Assembly (NCBI GenBank): GCA_033439685.1
Contig: JAUEDM010000003.1
Coordinates: 3,626,001-3,690,000, forward strand
Reading direction: 5' to 3'
DNA: 64,000 bases
Source of the DNA: Apodospora peruviana
Taxonomy: Eukaryota > Ascomycota > Sordariomycetes > Sordariales > Lasiosphaeriaceae
This document shows positions 23,469 through 34,502 of the stretch, piece after piece (positions within the stretch are counted from its first letter, which is position 1; each line of letters begins with the position of its first letter). The position numbers were made by a program, and so were the translations under genes. The notes below the pieces were generated by a model. That model was not told the DNA's origin. It did not search any database and was given only the letters and a program-made list of their open reading frames with translations.

Positions 23469-25070
23469 TTAGTAGATATAAGGCACGATCTTCCACCTTA
23501 CAATCTTCTTGTACTTCTCCCAATCATCACCATACTTCTTGGCGCACTTCTCATCGTCCCGCCCATCGCGATGGATAAGCAAGACAGCAAAGTAGACAAT
23601 ATAAAAGTAGGTAAAGATCATGCCCCAGCCCCTGGCCTCTCCTGAAACAACCTCGCGACCATCCAGCATTTTGAGTGAGCCCTCGGCCCCAGTACCAGCC
23701 GTCAAGATGGTATACCCGGCGATCCCGGTCGGCAAACTATACGGCCAGCTCTGCAGCCAATCCCCAAAGTAGTTGATATGTCTCGCAATCCCCCACCAGC
23801 CGTCAACCATGAGTCTCGTACCGGCCTTGGTCTGGATATACTTGAGATGCTTCACCCTCGGATCGTTCGGGTCTGTCCTAAAGGTATTCTTCTGGCTGTT
23901 GGAGAGTCTAAAGATTGTGAAACCGGCGGCTAGAACGCAACCGATGCTCGCTAACCCAACGGGACCAAGACTCTGCGGGTGGACAGCCAGATATCTGGTT
24001 TGGGTTGAGTACAAAAAGGGTACCCAGACGAGATCGCCAAAGGCAAGCATCAGCCCGAAACCGTCGGTGACGATATCCATCGTCGTGAGTAAAGCCGGTT
24101 CCATGAATTGGCCGTCCAAAACATAAAACGCTTGGATGACTGACACAAACACGATGCTGTCCGTCACGAAGCCGTATAATCGGTACTGTTTCGCGATGAA
24201 CGTGCAGTTGAGCAGGATCCAGCCCAACAGGCCGGGGCGGATCTCCATGAATTCTTTGACGTCGATTTCGCCTAGTAGAGGGAGGGTCACGCGCGGGTTG
24301 AGCTCGCGCCCGATGTACCAATCGTAGATGATGTTGCCCTTGTGGCCGCCGGCTGCCAGCTCGCGGAGGTCACCCGGCTTGCGGCCGCCTGGTGGTTTGA
24401 CGGAGAAGCTGCGGACGTAGACGAATGTCGCTAGGAAATAGGCGAACAGGACGTTGGCGGTTAGCAGTTGGAGGTAGTTGTCTGCGATAAATGTCCAGAC
24501 GGGGAAGTCGGCGCCCTGCGCAAAGGTTCCGGCTGCGCAGATGGCTAGGGTGAACATTGTCGAGGCAAAGGCTATTGTGAGTGGTCTGTTAGTTTGAACA
24601 GGTGGTGTAGGGATGTTTTGTTTGTTTACGCACAGTTGAGCTTGTACTTGAGCCGGCCACCGTTGGCGAGCTCAACCCCTTCCATTTCCGTGCCTGGCAG
24701 GACGCGGTACAGCACCGCACTCAGCAAGTAGTACGCCAGTGTCCAGCCCGTGGCATTCCAAGACAGAAAGCCTTGGAGACCATTCTCAGGCCAGCCGACT
24801 TCGTGTTTGAGGGTCTCCAGGTCGAGAGATTTGGGGTGGAGGAGGGACGGGGCCGGACATCCTGTCACGTCGTTGCAGGCAAAGTTGAAGACGAAGAGGA
24901 GGGTGGGTAGGCCGAAGCTGATGGCAGCTGCACCGAGACTGAGACGGACGAGGTGTATTAGTTGTCATGATGGAAATCGAGAGCAGAGCAATTCAATGGG
25001 AGCAGAGGAGAGAATTTACTTACGGTCCTCCAAATTCGTAGTGCGGCGTTTGCTGCTTGGTTGGCGCCAT
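23469..25070 (-). CDS. ERG24: Delta(14)-sterol reductase (ergosterol biosynthesis)
   Basis: Three exons on the minus strand, 25024-25070, 24634-24938 and 23469-24571 (introns 85 and 62 nt), give 484 residues, normal for the family. The start MAPTKQQTPHYEFGGP is followed by the first membrane segment after the junction (GAAAISFGLPTLLFVFNFAC). The ERG4/ERG24 family blocks are present: YDWYIGRELNPRV, LMVDGWWGIARHINYFGDWL, the C-terminal HRDGRDDEKCAKKYGDDW and the ending KIVPYIY. It is a multipass ER membrane enzyme that reduces the C14 double bond formed after lanosterol demethylation, with NADPH. It is divergent from the MRH-domain gene over 896 bp. Strong call. Confidence 0.95.
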
Positions 25071-25966
25071 CGTTGCCGGCGTTGTCGTGTACGTCCCCGG
25101 ATGCTCAGAGCGTGCGAGGCCGTGATCAATTGCTAGGAAGTAGTTATGACACCGTACTTATAGCAACAACAGGCGCGACGGGTGAAGGTGAAAGGTGGGT
25201 CGCAGTCAGAATGGCGCCACGAAGTTGTCTACGGGATTGAGCTTTCCCGACAGCTCCACCCCAGCAAATGCCCAGCTAGGGTGTGACCCAAGCAATGCAC
25301 TGCAAGGGTCTCTCTCTGTTGTCCCCATCCCGCAGTTTGGTCCGTGCATTCGATTGGACCATTGGATTATTGGCGTTGAATTGGGGACATTGAAAGTGCC
25401 TTGGGGCATTGCATCTGATGCTCAAAACATACCTGCGTAGTTGGGATCAAGTTTGTAAATCAAATAGTACAGAAGTAGTTTGAAGGCTCGGATTGGATGT
25501 ATTGAATAACAGAATGCCGAATGATTTGCATTTGCTGATGCCAAGCTTTTCCACGCCGGTCCCGACTGGCGGCGTGGATCGAGTCGGATCCCACTTTGTT
25601 TCAATCGGGATTTGCATCGCTGCCTGCCCCTGAACCTCGGCGAGGGGAGTGCAGTGACCGCGTAAGCCGAGCGCCCAATCACAACCCGCAATCCGCGCCA
25701 CGTTCAAGAAACAAACTGCGAAACTTCGGTGCCAACGAAAGATGCGTGTCACTTGACCTAACCTACCCTACCTCCAGCATCGACAGATCAAGAGCATACG
25801 TAACGACCAGCCGCAGTCACCAGTCACGTCTTTGCGTTCGGCGAAGACACTTTGATGAGAGAGCAATCCCGAATACGCTGAGCGCGACGGCAGCGCATTG
25901 CCATCCCAGCTTCCGAAGTTCCGAGAGCACCTGACGCAGACAACATAACCCCTGCGATACTCCGTA
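25071..25966. promoter_or_regulatory. Divergent intergenic region between ERG24 and the MRH-receptor gene
   Basis: 896 bp that must hold the promoters of both genes. The small frames in it on both strands have no protein character. I find no unambiguous TATA box or sterol-regulatory motif by eye. Confidence 0.5.
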
Positions 25967-27219
25967 ATGCATCTCCAAAGACCACACAGCCGACTCCTCC
26001 TGGCGCTCCTTGCACTAGCAGGTGTCGCGCACGCAGAGGACAAAGATCCCGCCAAATCGTCGGCCTCTCCGACGGTCACAGCGACGGCATGCGTCGCAAC
26101 ATCCACTAGCGGCGCCTTCTACGACCTGCGGCCCGACACGGCCGTCGTCATCGCGGACGGGGAGAAAGCACCGAAACACGCCGTTACGGAGGACTACCTG
26201 GCGAGAGGATACGACTACGGATACAACTTTACGCTCAATATCTGCGGCGCGGTGGTCAAGGGGATAGAAGATGTGGTCGGCGTCGACAAGTCGGACTGGA
26301 AGAACGTGAGCGCCTACTACGAAGCCAAGGGCAAGACCTACTCGTTAGGGTAAGCAACACATCTTCCGATTCCGTGAGCGAACCGAGGACGGTAATGCTT
26401 ATTTTCCAAATCCACAGGCAACAATCAGGCACACTCACCCCGCGCGGGCGCAAGCTCGTCCTGCAATACTCCGGCGGCTCTCCCTGCGGCGGCAGCAGCA
26501 CAAAGTCCGACGACAAAGACAAGAAAAAAGTCAGAAGCATCGGCCGCGACGTCCACCCAGGGGCGCAATACCGATACCACGAGTTCACGGATGAAGAAGA
26601 AAACGAAGACGACCGCACGACGAGCAAGTACGACGACGAGGATGACGACGACGACGCGAGGGACTCAAAGAAGAAAAAGCACACCCTGCGTCGCAAGTCG
26701 GCGACCATCTCCTTTCTTTGCGACCACGACGCGGATACGCCCACGACGGCGTCGTTCGTCAGCGCCGACCCGGACGAGTGCTCCTACTTCTTCGAAGTCA
26801 GATCGCAGCACGCCTGCGCCGGGGCGGAGCCGCACAAGCCCGGTAGCGTCGGGCCGGGGAGCGTGTTCGCCATCATTTTCTTCATTGCGGTGTTGGTGTA
26901 CGTCTTTGGCGGTATTTTCTACCAGCGGACGGTCGCGCACGCCCGCGGGTGGAGGCAGTTGCCCAACTACAGTTTGTGGGCGGGCATATGGAGTTTTGTT
27001 AGGGTAAGGACTTGTCTTCCGTCTTATTTATTTGAAGTGGGACTATGCTAATGGCGTTATTTGTAGGATTTCTTCATCATCCTGACATCCTCGTGCGCAC
27101 GATTCCTCCCGAGCCGGAGGGGATACCGGACGTTGTCGATCTCGCCGAACGGGAGGAACCGTAACCGTGACGACGAGAACCGGCTGATTGACCAGCTTGA
27201 CGAGGAATGGGATGATTAG
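25967..27219 (+). CDS. Mrl1/cation-dependent mannose-6-phosphate-receptor-like MRH-domain membrane protein
   Basis: Exons 25967-26349, 26418-27003 and 27067-27219 (introns 68 and 63 nt) encode 373 residues. Order: signal peptide (LLLALLALAGVAHA, residues 10-23), a lumenal domain with YDLRPDT, YNFTLNICGAVV, LVLQYSGGSPC, ISFLCDHDA and CSYFFEVRSQHAC, one transmembrane helix (SVFAIIFFIAVLVYVFGGIF) and a short cytosolic tail ending DQLDEEWDD. These blocks are those of MRH (CIMPR) lectin-like domains. The yeast relative Mrl1 sorts vacuolar hydrolases from Golgi to vacuole; the same role is inferred. A very acidic and basic insertion (DEEENEDD, DDEDDDDDARDSKKKKH) interrupts the domain, and the acidic tail may bind sorting adaptors. 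Confidence 0.8.
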
Positions 27220-28482
27220 TTCTGTACTCATTTTGAGGGTTGTTTGAATATTCTGATTTCTGTGCCTTTCCTTTCTTGTGTCCTCATTTTTTCTTCCACA
27301 CGTTAACCAGAGCCGGTCTACTCGTGACCTCTACATTATCTACCTGTCTCTAAATTCATTGGGTTGGCGTTCTCTCTTTCCTGGTAATAACCAATCGACT
27401 TGTCGAGCTTGACCTCGCCAAGTCGGAGTGGAGGACTGGTCTGTTTCGTGTTTTGGTCATAGAGTTTTCTTGAATAGATTTTACTATGACATTGTCCATC
27501 CCTTCTGTCCAGATAAGCTCGATCAACCTGTTGTTATGTTCTTGCAATGCCAATGACGCGCAACCGGGGATGCCATGGGCGTCTCATCCTCCTTGACTTG
27601 TAGCTGTGTGAATATTCTTGGCGCTCGATACGGGGAGAGGTGAGACAGTGTACAGCGGTGGTAGGTGTCACTACGAGATACAAGGTAGTACCGTGATCTC
27701 AGATTCTGGCATATGCGGGAGTTGTGTCTTTCGGATGAATCATTAAACGGTTGGTGAAGCTTGTATCGAAACACGATATTGGACGTGCTGTCACCCAGCG
27801 TCTGTTGACAGGTACCACCCACGGGAACGCCGAGCTGGCAGACTGACAAAAAGAGACAGTTAGAACTGCTTGTGTCTGAGACTTTAGGGCATTCACCGTC
27901 TGGCATTAGGGTAGTAGTCTGTTGGATGAAGCTGGGAGTGAATCAGCAGAAACTGAAGCAAGATGGATGTGAATTGGCCAAAGAGATGGTGTCACTGCCC
28001 AGAGCCATACAGTGCTGTGTCTGGCCTGCCAGTACTGTGTGAAGACAGATGGAGAGTTTTGGTGTTTCGTTGTCCAGATGAGGTGGCATGTCTGGCAACG
28101 AACGGGATGACGTTGCTCAGCAAAGGTACCTACCTACCTGTACCTAGGTAGTGAATGTTCCAATGACCTTCTACATTCACTCGCCCAAAGCAGCAAGTCC
28201 ACCACACCACTCGATGATTCACCAACCAGAGAAAATACGCAGGCCCGTCATCCGTCCACCCCCTATAAAAATTACTGTAATTATTATTCTACTGCCAAAA
28301 TCCCAATACATTATCTCCCTTCAATCCTCTTCGACAACGTCACCCCCAAAGCAAAATATCGCCGGTCCCTTAAACAACAGCCCCACAACCCCCACTCTAG
28401 CGTCCATCCTGCCCTGCCAGTGGTACCGTACCCCGGACCTCCATCCCCAAACCAACCCCCAAGGTCTATCGGTCTGTCTACA
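27220..28482. other. Intergenic region
   Basis: 1.26 kb with no supported gene. A palindromic TACCTAGGTA-type cluster lies near 28125-28150, a motif common in mould promoters. A TATA box (separate entry) precedes the next gene. Confidence 0.5.
28264..28270 (+). promoter_or_regulatory. TATA box
   Basis: TATAAAA 219 bp upstream of the ATG at 28483; assignment to that gene is by position only. Confidence 0.45.
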
Positions 28483-29220
28483 ATGCCCAAAACCAAGTGG
28501 TCACATCTCGACACGGACGACGAGCGCCTGCCGGAAGGCATGACGCGCGAGAAGTACGACGCCGACACACAAACCTACACGTACCGCGACAAGGACGGCA
28601 GCATCTGGGAAGGGCCGGCGGGCAACCGGTACGGCGAACTCCGATGCATCAGTAGCACGGCCCCACACCGGCCTCCTGACCCCGGCGTCGCGGGCGAACA
28701 ACCATCCCGTCACGATTCCCACCACAGCAACGACAATGACCCCGAGGAACTCTTTTTCAATTGTGTCACTGAACCAAAAAAAGCGAGATTGCATCATAGC
28801 GAGCAACACGCCGGGGTGGGGGTAGGGGGGAGTAAACCTCTGCCTAGTTTACCTCCTGATGTTGATAATGAGAAGGAAGACAATGTGCACCAGCAACAGC
28901 AGCAGGAGCTGAAAAGATCAGGCACGCTAGGGTCAAAGATTGCGAGGGCGTTTTCCCGTAGGGCAGCCGCCGGTGGTGGCGGTAGGTCTAGAGAGTCGAC
29001 TGGTAACAGCAGGTTGGAGGATCATGGAGTACATGCAACGGAGATGGAGAAGTCGGGGAGTTCAAAGTGGAGCGGTTGGTGGCCGGGCCAGGAAAAGCCG
29101 AAGCCTCGCGCCAAGAGTATGAGTGATGCTGTTGGTGGTGGTGGTACTGAGGGCAAGAGCGCTACGAGGCGAGGGACGGCGACGGCGACGACATTTGATG
29201 AGATATTGGACGGGCGCTGA
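28483..29220 (+). CDS. Conserved fungal protein of unknown function
   Basis: Single exon, 245 residues, ATG at 28483. The first 55 residues are ordered and look conserved (RLPEGMTREKYDADTQTYTY followed by RDKDGSIWEGPAGNRYG), a pattern I have met at the N-terminus of many Pezizomycotina proteins without a known function. The remainder is low complexity: His/Gln-rich (HQQQQQE from a CAG tract), a basic stretch around KIARAFSRRAAAGGGGRSRE, and a Gly/Ser/Lys-rich tail ending FDEILDGR. No signal peptide or membrane segment. Likely cytosolic or nuclear. I cannot say more. Confidence 0.72.
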   Translation: MPKTKWSHLDTDDERLPEGMTREKYDADTQTYTYRDKDGSIWEGPAGNRYGELRCISSTAPHRPPDPGVAGEQPSRHDSHHSNDNDPEELFFNCVTEPKKARLHHSEQHAGVGVGGSKPLPSLPPDVDNEKEDNVHQQQQQELKRSGTLGSKIARAFSRRAAAGGGGRSRESTGNSRLEDHGVHATEMEKSGSSKWSGWWPGQEKPKPRAKSMSDAVGGGGTEGKSATRRGTATATTFDEILDGR

Positions 29221-29794
29221 GATTTACTACCTAATGGGTTTCGTTGCTGTCGGTGTTTTCTTCTGTCTTTCTTTTCTTGAGGGTCCGGTCTGGTCGATTG
29301 TCTTCATTGCGATGATTCAGTTAGAAGGAGTCCTCGTCATTACACGTCAAGGCATGGTTGGGTAATTTGTTTTTGGAAAACCATTGGGGTCCTTGCCGGT
29401 GCGAGAAATGGTGATCACAGTGGAGAGCAAGTCCTTGGCAATTATTTGGATGTTTCATGGCATGGTAGGTGTAGTATTGGGTTGGCGCAAGATTTTGGAC
29501 GCATTAGGAATAAAGTAAACACCGTTTGATCAGTTTGACAACGATAGCGGGCGAGTGGTATCACTTCCACGGCTACCGCCGCGCGTAGAGGGCCAGAATC
29601 GTCTTCAAAAAGGAGTTCTCATTGAAGTTGACGCCCCCTGAAGCCAGAGGCGCTGGGTATTAATAAAAAATAAAAGGCAATGCATAACTTCAAAATCCTG
29701 GAGTGGTAAACAAAGACAGATAACGCCAATTTGAAACCAATTCATATTATCCAAGAACAAGAAAAGGCAACCCAAAGTAATCTCATGATATGCG
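29221..29794. other. Intergenic region
   Basis: 574 bp between the unknown-function gene and the decayed DUF7924-like copy. Nothing recognised. Confidence 0.5.
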
Positions 29795-30399
29795 TTATAC
29801 GGAATCAGAGGAGGCAGTTGATAATACTGGGTAGATGGGCCCCGTTTCCGCTTTGACAAGGACATCCAGAGCCTCGAGAATCTCGTTCAGCCGCTTCTTC
29901 ATCCCCCAGTCGATGATGTTTCGAACGCAATTGCAGAACTCAATGTATTGCCAAAGCTGCTGCAGGTGGAGGGTCTTAACTACGGCTATGTGGTAGTCAG
30001 TCTCGTTATCCTTCCATGTGACGAACCATTCGTTCATTAGCAAGGCACCAGTTCTTTCAAGACCTTGTCAAGGACCCGCCTCGGAAATATGTATTGTCCG
30101 AAGTAGTCCACCACAGTACTCCCAGCAGGTTCATTCAGGAGCTCCTCGAGCTCGCGGTCGTGTTTCATGTGCTCGATGAGTGGGCCGGGAGCAAGATTGC
30201 CGGCTTCCGTAAACGATGTTTATCCTGAATAAGAGTCTAGTTAGACATACCCACATTTATCCAGAGGTGAAAAGAAGGCCACATACCTAGTCTCGACCCC
30301 TGTTTCTGTCTGGTTGAACCGGTGGCTTTTGGAAGGGGGAAGGTCGACTGAAGTCGCGCCGAGTCGTTTTTTTATCGGAGACTTGGCAGATGGGCCCAT
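29795..30399 (-). pseudogene. Decayed, internally deleted copy of the DUF7924-like gene
   Basis: Three separate pieces match the intact neighbour at 30807-32288. A first-exon-like piece from the ATG at 30399 (LPPSKSHRFNQTETGVET compares with LSASKRPRLSQAETFISN). A middle piece at about 30050-30200 (LIEHMKHDRELEELLNEPAG, then VVDYFGQYIFPRR) matches the family's region before the core. A C-terminal piece at 29860-30040 (YIEFCNCVRNIIDWGMKKRL, NEILEALDVLVK) is clearly paralogous to YIEFRKCILNILDWGMTERL, NEIREALDVLAR. The central core with FPFLVVELRGDG is missing, and the pieces do not share one frame. It is about 600 bp against 1,480 bp for the intact gene. Confidence 0.75.
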
Positions 30400-30806
30400 C
30401 TTAATGGACAGCAGGTCAGTCGAAGAAGACCTGAAAGCAGATTGCAAGAGTCGTCGAGGCGGTGTCTTCTTTCGGAGAGGCTATTCTCAATTGTCCAGTA
30501 ACCCTACCCTGCGAGATGCGTGAGGCGTTGTCTTCAATGCGAAAATACACATCCCGGGAAGGGGTTATGCCCCCTTTACGAGGGCGGGTTGTAACATTGA
30601 ATTTACACCATATTACATTGTTTATTGGATTGAAAACAGGCTGAGTGAGAGCAGTAATTTTAAAAGACCATCGCCGCAACTATAAAGGACGAGGATCATC
30701 GTAAAGATGTGTTATCTTTTTCGAGTTAACGCCTCTATCAGGGCGATGACTGTTGACAAGAAGGGATATCTCTAGGCGCTATTTACGAAGGACTCGCTCC
30801 TTGTTT
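30400..30806. other. Spacer between the decayed and intact DUF7924-like copies
   Basis: About 400 bp; no ORF of substance and no element ends recognised. Confidence 0.5.
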
Positions 30807-32288
30807 TTACCTCGCAAGGACGTCAAGCGCTTCGCGGATCTCGTTCAGCCGCTCGGTCATTCCCCAGTCGAGGATATTGAGAATGCATTTGCGGAACTCG
30901 ATATATCCGTCAGGATCACCATGAACGAACCCCTTGACTAAGGTCATAAAATAGTTGTCTTCTGTTTGGTTCTCCTTCCACGTGATATTGACAAGAGCTA
31001 TAGTGGAGTTCGCAATGATGCTGAATACTGCACTGTTGACTTGTTGTATGTCGCCTGTCATGTCGGTAATCCCAGACACACTCTGGGAGGGCAGAGTTGT
31101 TCCGCCGGCAGTAGTGCTCTCGACAACCTCCAGCCGGGCGTTCAGACGCTCGACGAAATTGACGCAGGACGCGGTCGTCCCGAGACATGCGTTCCTTGCG
31201 GCCATCATGCTCTCACCGTCACCCCGGAGCTCGACGACGAGGAACGGGAAGAGCATGCGATCAGCATTTGCTGCTAGAATCTCAACTCCACCTCCACCGA
31301 CTTCAACCTGTGTTCTCGTGAAGACTTCAGGCTCGTAGCCGTAGAGCATATTGGGTCTTGGAGTTTTGACTTTGAACCGGGATCCTGAGTGCGGGACGGC
31401 GTGCTCGCTCATCCGCGTCTTGTCGGTCCGCTTTAGGCCCCGTGGTGGTGTTTCCAGCGTTGGGTCAGGGAAAAATCTATTCTCGAGTACGCTCTTCACC
31501 TTGCTCTTACTCCATTCCTGCCCGAGATCGCGGAGCTCCCAATCTTCCCATACTCGCTCGGTCCAAGGGCCTGGCGAGGCGCGTTGGTGGAAGATGTAAT
31601 TCTGAAGCGCGACGACTTGTTCGGGCCGTTCCTTGTTGCGTCTGCTCCAGTAGATGTTATTCCGGGCCAAGTGGGTGTCGCAATAGAACGGATCTTTGAG
31701 GCCCCTTTTGGGAGACGATCGCGAGGAGCCAAGACTGATATATGACCGCTCAGTCGGTATGGTCTGCAAATCAGAGGACGCTTGTGTTTCAAGGCTCGGG
31801 TATTGTCTCGTCGATGATACGACAACACCGGAGACAGGTTGAGCGTAGTTCCCCGGGGCTGATCTTGAATACTGCCGTGGTGGCAGGAGGTCTCTGTCGG
31901 ACTGGTCAAGATAGCCGTCTGACCTGCAGTGGCTCTCACGGTTTGAATCAACTGTATCGAGCCAGTGTTGAATTGAAATATGGGTAGGAGAAGATTTCGA
32001 GTCGTTTAGGTTTATCGAATCAACAGCTTCGAGAAAGGTGGCGGAGAGACGAATGCCAGATCTTGGATTCGGGTGATGAAGAGGCTATGAGGCATACTTG
32101 TTATTAGACGACTGAAGAAGCATGAAATACGAAAAGAACAGAAGCTACTAACGTTATACCGGATTGGAGATAAATGTTTCCGCCTGCGATAGTCGGGGTC
32201 GTTTCGATGCAGAAAGTTCGGCTAGAGTTGTCTGGAGTTGTCTTTTGGTAGTCTTTGAATGGCTACTATGATTGGAAGACTGAACCAT
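30807..32288 (-). CDS. DUF7924-like fungal protein
   Basis: Exons 32160-32288 and 30807-32084 (75-nt intron, phase 0) give 468 residues. The start is the ATG at 32288; the first exon is short and basic (SASKRPRLSQAETF). The second exon has the layout I know from a large fungal family: HWLDTV, then CRSDGYLDQSDRDLLPPRQY, then DPFYCDTHLARNNIYW, then FPDPTLE, KRTDKTRMSEHAVPHSG, MLYGYEPEVF, and the core FPFLVVELRGDGESMMAARN followed by ACLGTTASCVNF. From memory this is DUF7924, of unknown function. The core pattern of hydrophobic strand plus VE and a following helix recalls PD-(D/E)XK nuclease-like folds; that is inference. A decayed copy lies just downstream in the same orientation. Confidence 0.75.
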
Positions 32289-33546
32289 TTTCGCTGGTGA
32301 AAGAGTCTTGTCTGAAAGGGTACTCTGTATAAAGGCGAGGGTATAGCAGCGCCCTTCTGGGAACCATTTGAGGTCTTTCTGAAAGTGAAACCCGAGGCTC
32401 AGCTTTTCGAATGCGCGAAGGAAATTTTATGGACTGGAAAAGGGGGCTGAAGAAGTATGAACCTCATATGAAACATGCAGCCAGGTGGCGGGCGACTCGC
32501 CCGCATCAGCCACCTATGTGTGACGTGGCCGCTTAACTGCTGGTTGTCGGAGGGCCGGTCAACAGTTCTGGTCAAAAGCCTCACTGATCATGTTTGAGGG
32601 CTGCAACATCATTTCCAAGCGCCTGGGTTATATTGAGTAGCCAAGTAGCATGATTCATCATTATGCGATCGATAGGTCACCCGGGTGTTGTGAGGATTAG
32701 GTAGGGGATGCTGGTAGGATACCATGTATTACAATTCTGAACTGATTATGACATTACGGCAGTAATCAAGATAAGTACTTTTGGCAATAGTTATTGTGTC
32801 AACTGTGCATCTTGTGTGTTCTTTGGACCCGATTGATGCAGGAAAAAACTGGCTTACTATGTGGCTGGTGACTGGCTTGATTGATGACGGTGGCTGGCTG
32901 GCTGGCGCATGCTAGCGCACAGGCCAAGCACTAGATAGATTAGATAGGCCGTAGCGCAGGGCACACACTTCTTAAGAAAGTGCAAGCCTTCCAATGCATC
33001 ATCCTTTTCCTACCACAACCATCCTGCATTAATAGCTATATTCGTTGTACTGGGAAATCCGCCAGCAGTATTTGTTATTGTCGCGGCTTTCCATGAGGCC
33101 ATGGACCTTAGGATTAAGTCTATGTGTGTTGATCCTTGTTTTTGGCGTAAGGTCTTACACCGACTACTGAGATCACAATCTTGGTTTGAGGAAGCCCTTT
33201 ATAGATACTCGATTAGTGGAACTTCCTCAACTATCAACAAAAGTTCAGTTATCAAAACATTCCAAAGCTGTAGCTGACATACTCCAAGAGTTATTCACTG
33301 GCTTACGCCAGCACACGAAAAAACGTAATAAACAACTAGCTTCAGCAAACCTGGTTCTGGAAATTGCTCGTCGTGCTAGGGAGGGTGTGACAAACGCCGG
33401 TCTTGAAGACGCTTTCATACGGTTTCAGCAGGTAGAGAATTACTGCAAGACGGAAGTCGAGCGCTTACTCTCCGAGCGACGTATCTTGGGACAATTGATT
33501 GGGCCTTGCATCACGGTTAGTATTTATACCATATCTCTATGAAATA
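32289..33546. other. Intergenic, AT-rich, with one transposon-like frame
   Basis: 1.26 kb upstream of the DUF7924-like gene. Its second half is AT-richer than the surrounding genes and includes the ORF listed at 33186-33542. The remaining sequence shows no gene. Confidence 0.5.
33186..33542 (+). other. AT3-rich open frame of unknown origin beside transposon relics
   Basis: A frame of 118 codons without an ATG start (it opens with TTG) reads LQELFTGLRQHTKKRNKQLA, LVLEIARRAREGV, VENYCKTEVERLLSERRILG: amphipathic and protein-like, but with many A/T third positions, unlike host genes. It ends next to the pogo-type terminal repeat. It may be a fragment of another mobile element. I recognise no family. 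Confidence 0.35.
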
Positions 33547-34450
33547 ACGTGCGTGATAAGCGAGCGGATAAAACAAGTGAGCGGATAAAACAAGTGAGCG
33601 GATAAAACAAGTGAGCGGATAAAACAAGTGAGCGGATAAAACAAGTGAGCGGATAATTTTCCACCACCCTATCACAACTATCCTCAATTACACGATCACA
33701 ACACTAGGAAATAACAATAACTGAATCAGAAACAGATGAATCAGATGATTCTGTAGCCTCCTTGCATGTGCGTACATTATGCCCCGGCTTGCCACATACG
33801 CCACAGCACCGAATCTTCGTACGAGACCCTCTTACACCACCAGCATTTTGTCGTGTTTCCTGGACTAATTGCTCACCCACAGCCTTCTGATCCAGTAGAT
33901 CCTGTGCCTCTCGTACAGTAAGTGACCCTCCAAGCCGTATACGTGTTTTTTTGGCTCTCGGTCGTTTACTGAGCCCTTCATTCGCCTTGCGTAATGCCGA
34001 GACCTCTGCGCAGAGAAGAGCCACCTCGTGCATTACAACCATCGTACCTTTAGTTAACCGATCGACAGCAGTTAACACAGCTGTTGGAGAGCTATCCTGG
34101 TGGTTAGATATCCGAGTTTTGATAAACTCTGACTGTGAGGTGGCTTCTCGAGGGTTATGCGGTGTTTGGGAGAGCCAAGGTAGTGGCGTACCTGGCCTTG
34201 AGGTTGGGGGTGTTGGAGTCCGAATGCGCACATCCAGCTTGGATATCACTCTCTCTGGGTCGTATGGTACAAGGCCAGCTCCGGCAAACCCTCCCTGGAT
34301 ATTAAAGTCAAAGTGCCGAATCCAGTCCATACCCTTCTCATTGGTAGTCCAGCCATTGTCGGTTGTTGCAATACGCCAGGTGGCCGGGAGGTTGCACTCT
34401 TGATACCAATTGGCGAGGTGGTACTGCCCACAGGAACGAAATCTCCCTCC
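33547..34450 (-). mobile_element. Truncated, internally deleted pogo/Fot-type DNA transposon
   Basis: The minus frame read down to 33704 carries the C-terminal half of a pogo/Fot transposase: YHLANWYQECNLPATW, TTDNGWTTNEKGMDWIRHFD, then directly FNIQGGFAGAGLVPYDPERV, RTPTPP and a C-terminal zinc knuckle CGVCGKPGHNVRTC. In intact relatives about 90-100 residues with the central DDE aspartates lie between HFD and NIQ; here they are deleted in frame, so it cannot be active. Beyond the stop, towards lower coordinates, a terminus starts after a TA dinucleotide at 33545 (ACGTGCGTGATAAGCGAGCG), as expected of a TA-target element. No inverse copy of it is found at the other side, where the element runs into a LINE relic near 34450-34500. 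Confidence 0.75.
33562..33656 (+). repeat. 17-bp tandem repeat, 5.6 copies, in the transposon end
   Basis: Unit GAGCGGATAAAACAAGT repeated five times exactly from 33562 to 33646, then 10 bases of a sixth. It begins inside the pogo-type terminal sequence (the first unit overlaps GAGCGGATAA of the terminus), so it is an expanded subterminal repeat, the kind of site transposases bind. Confidence 0.85.
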
Positions 34451-34502
34451 GCTACCCAGCTTGCGGAGGGAGACACCCAGCATGGTCGAAAGAGTGTCCT
34501 GA

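Noticed and set aside
33562..33656. CRISPR-like array
   Set aside because: The 17-bp units are directly abutting with no spacers, and the genome is fungal.
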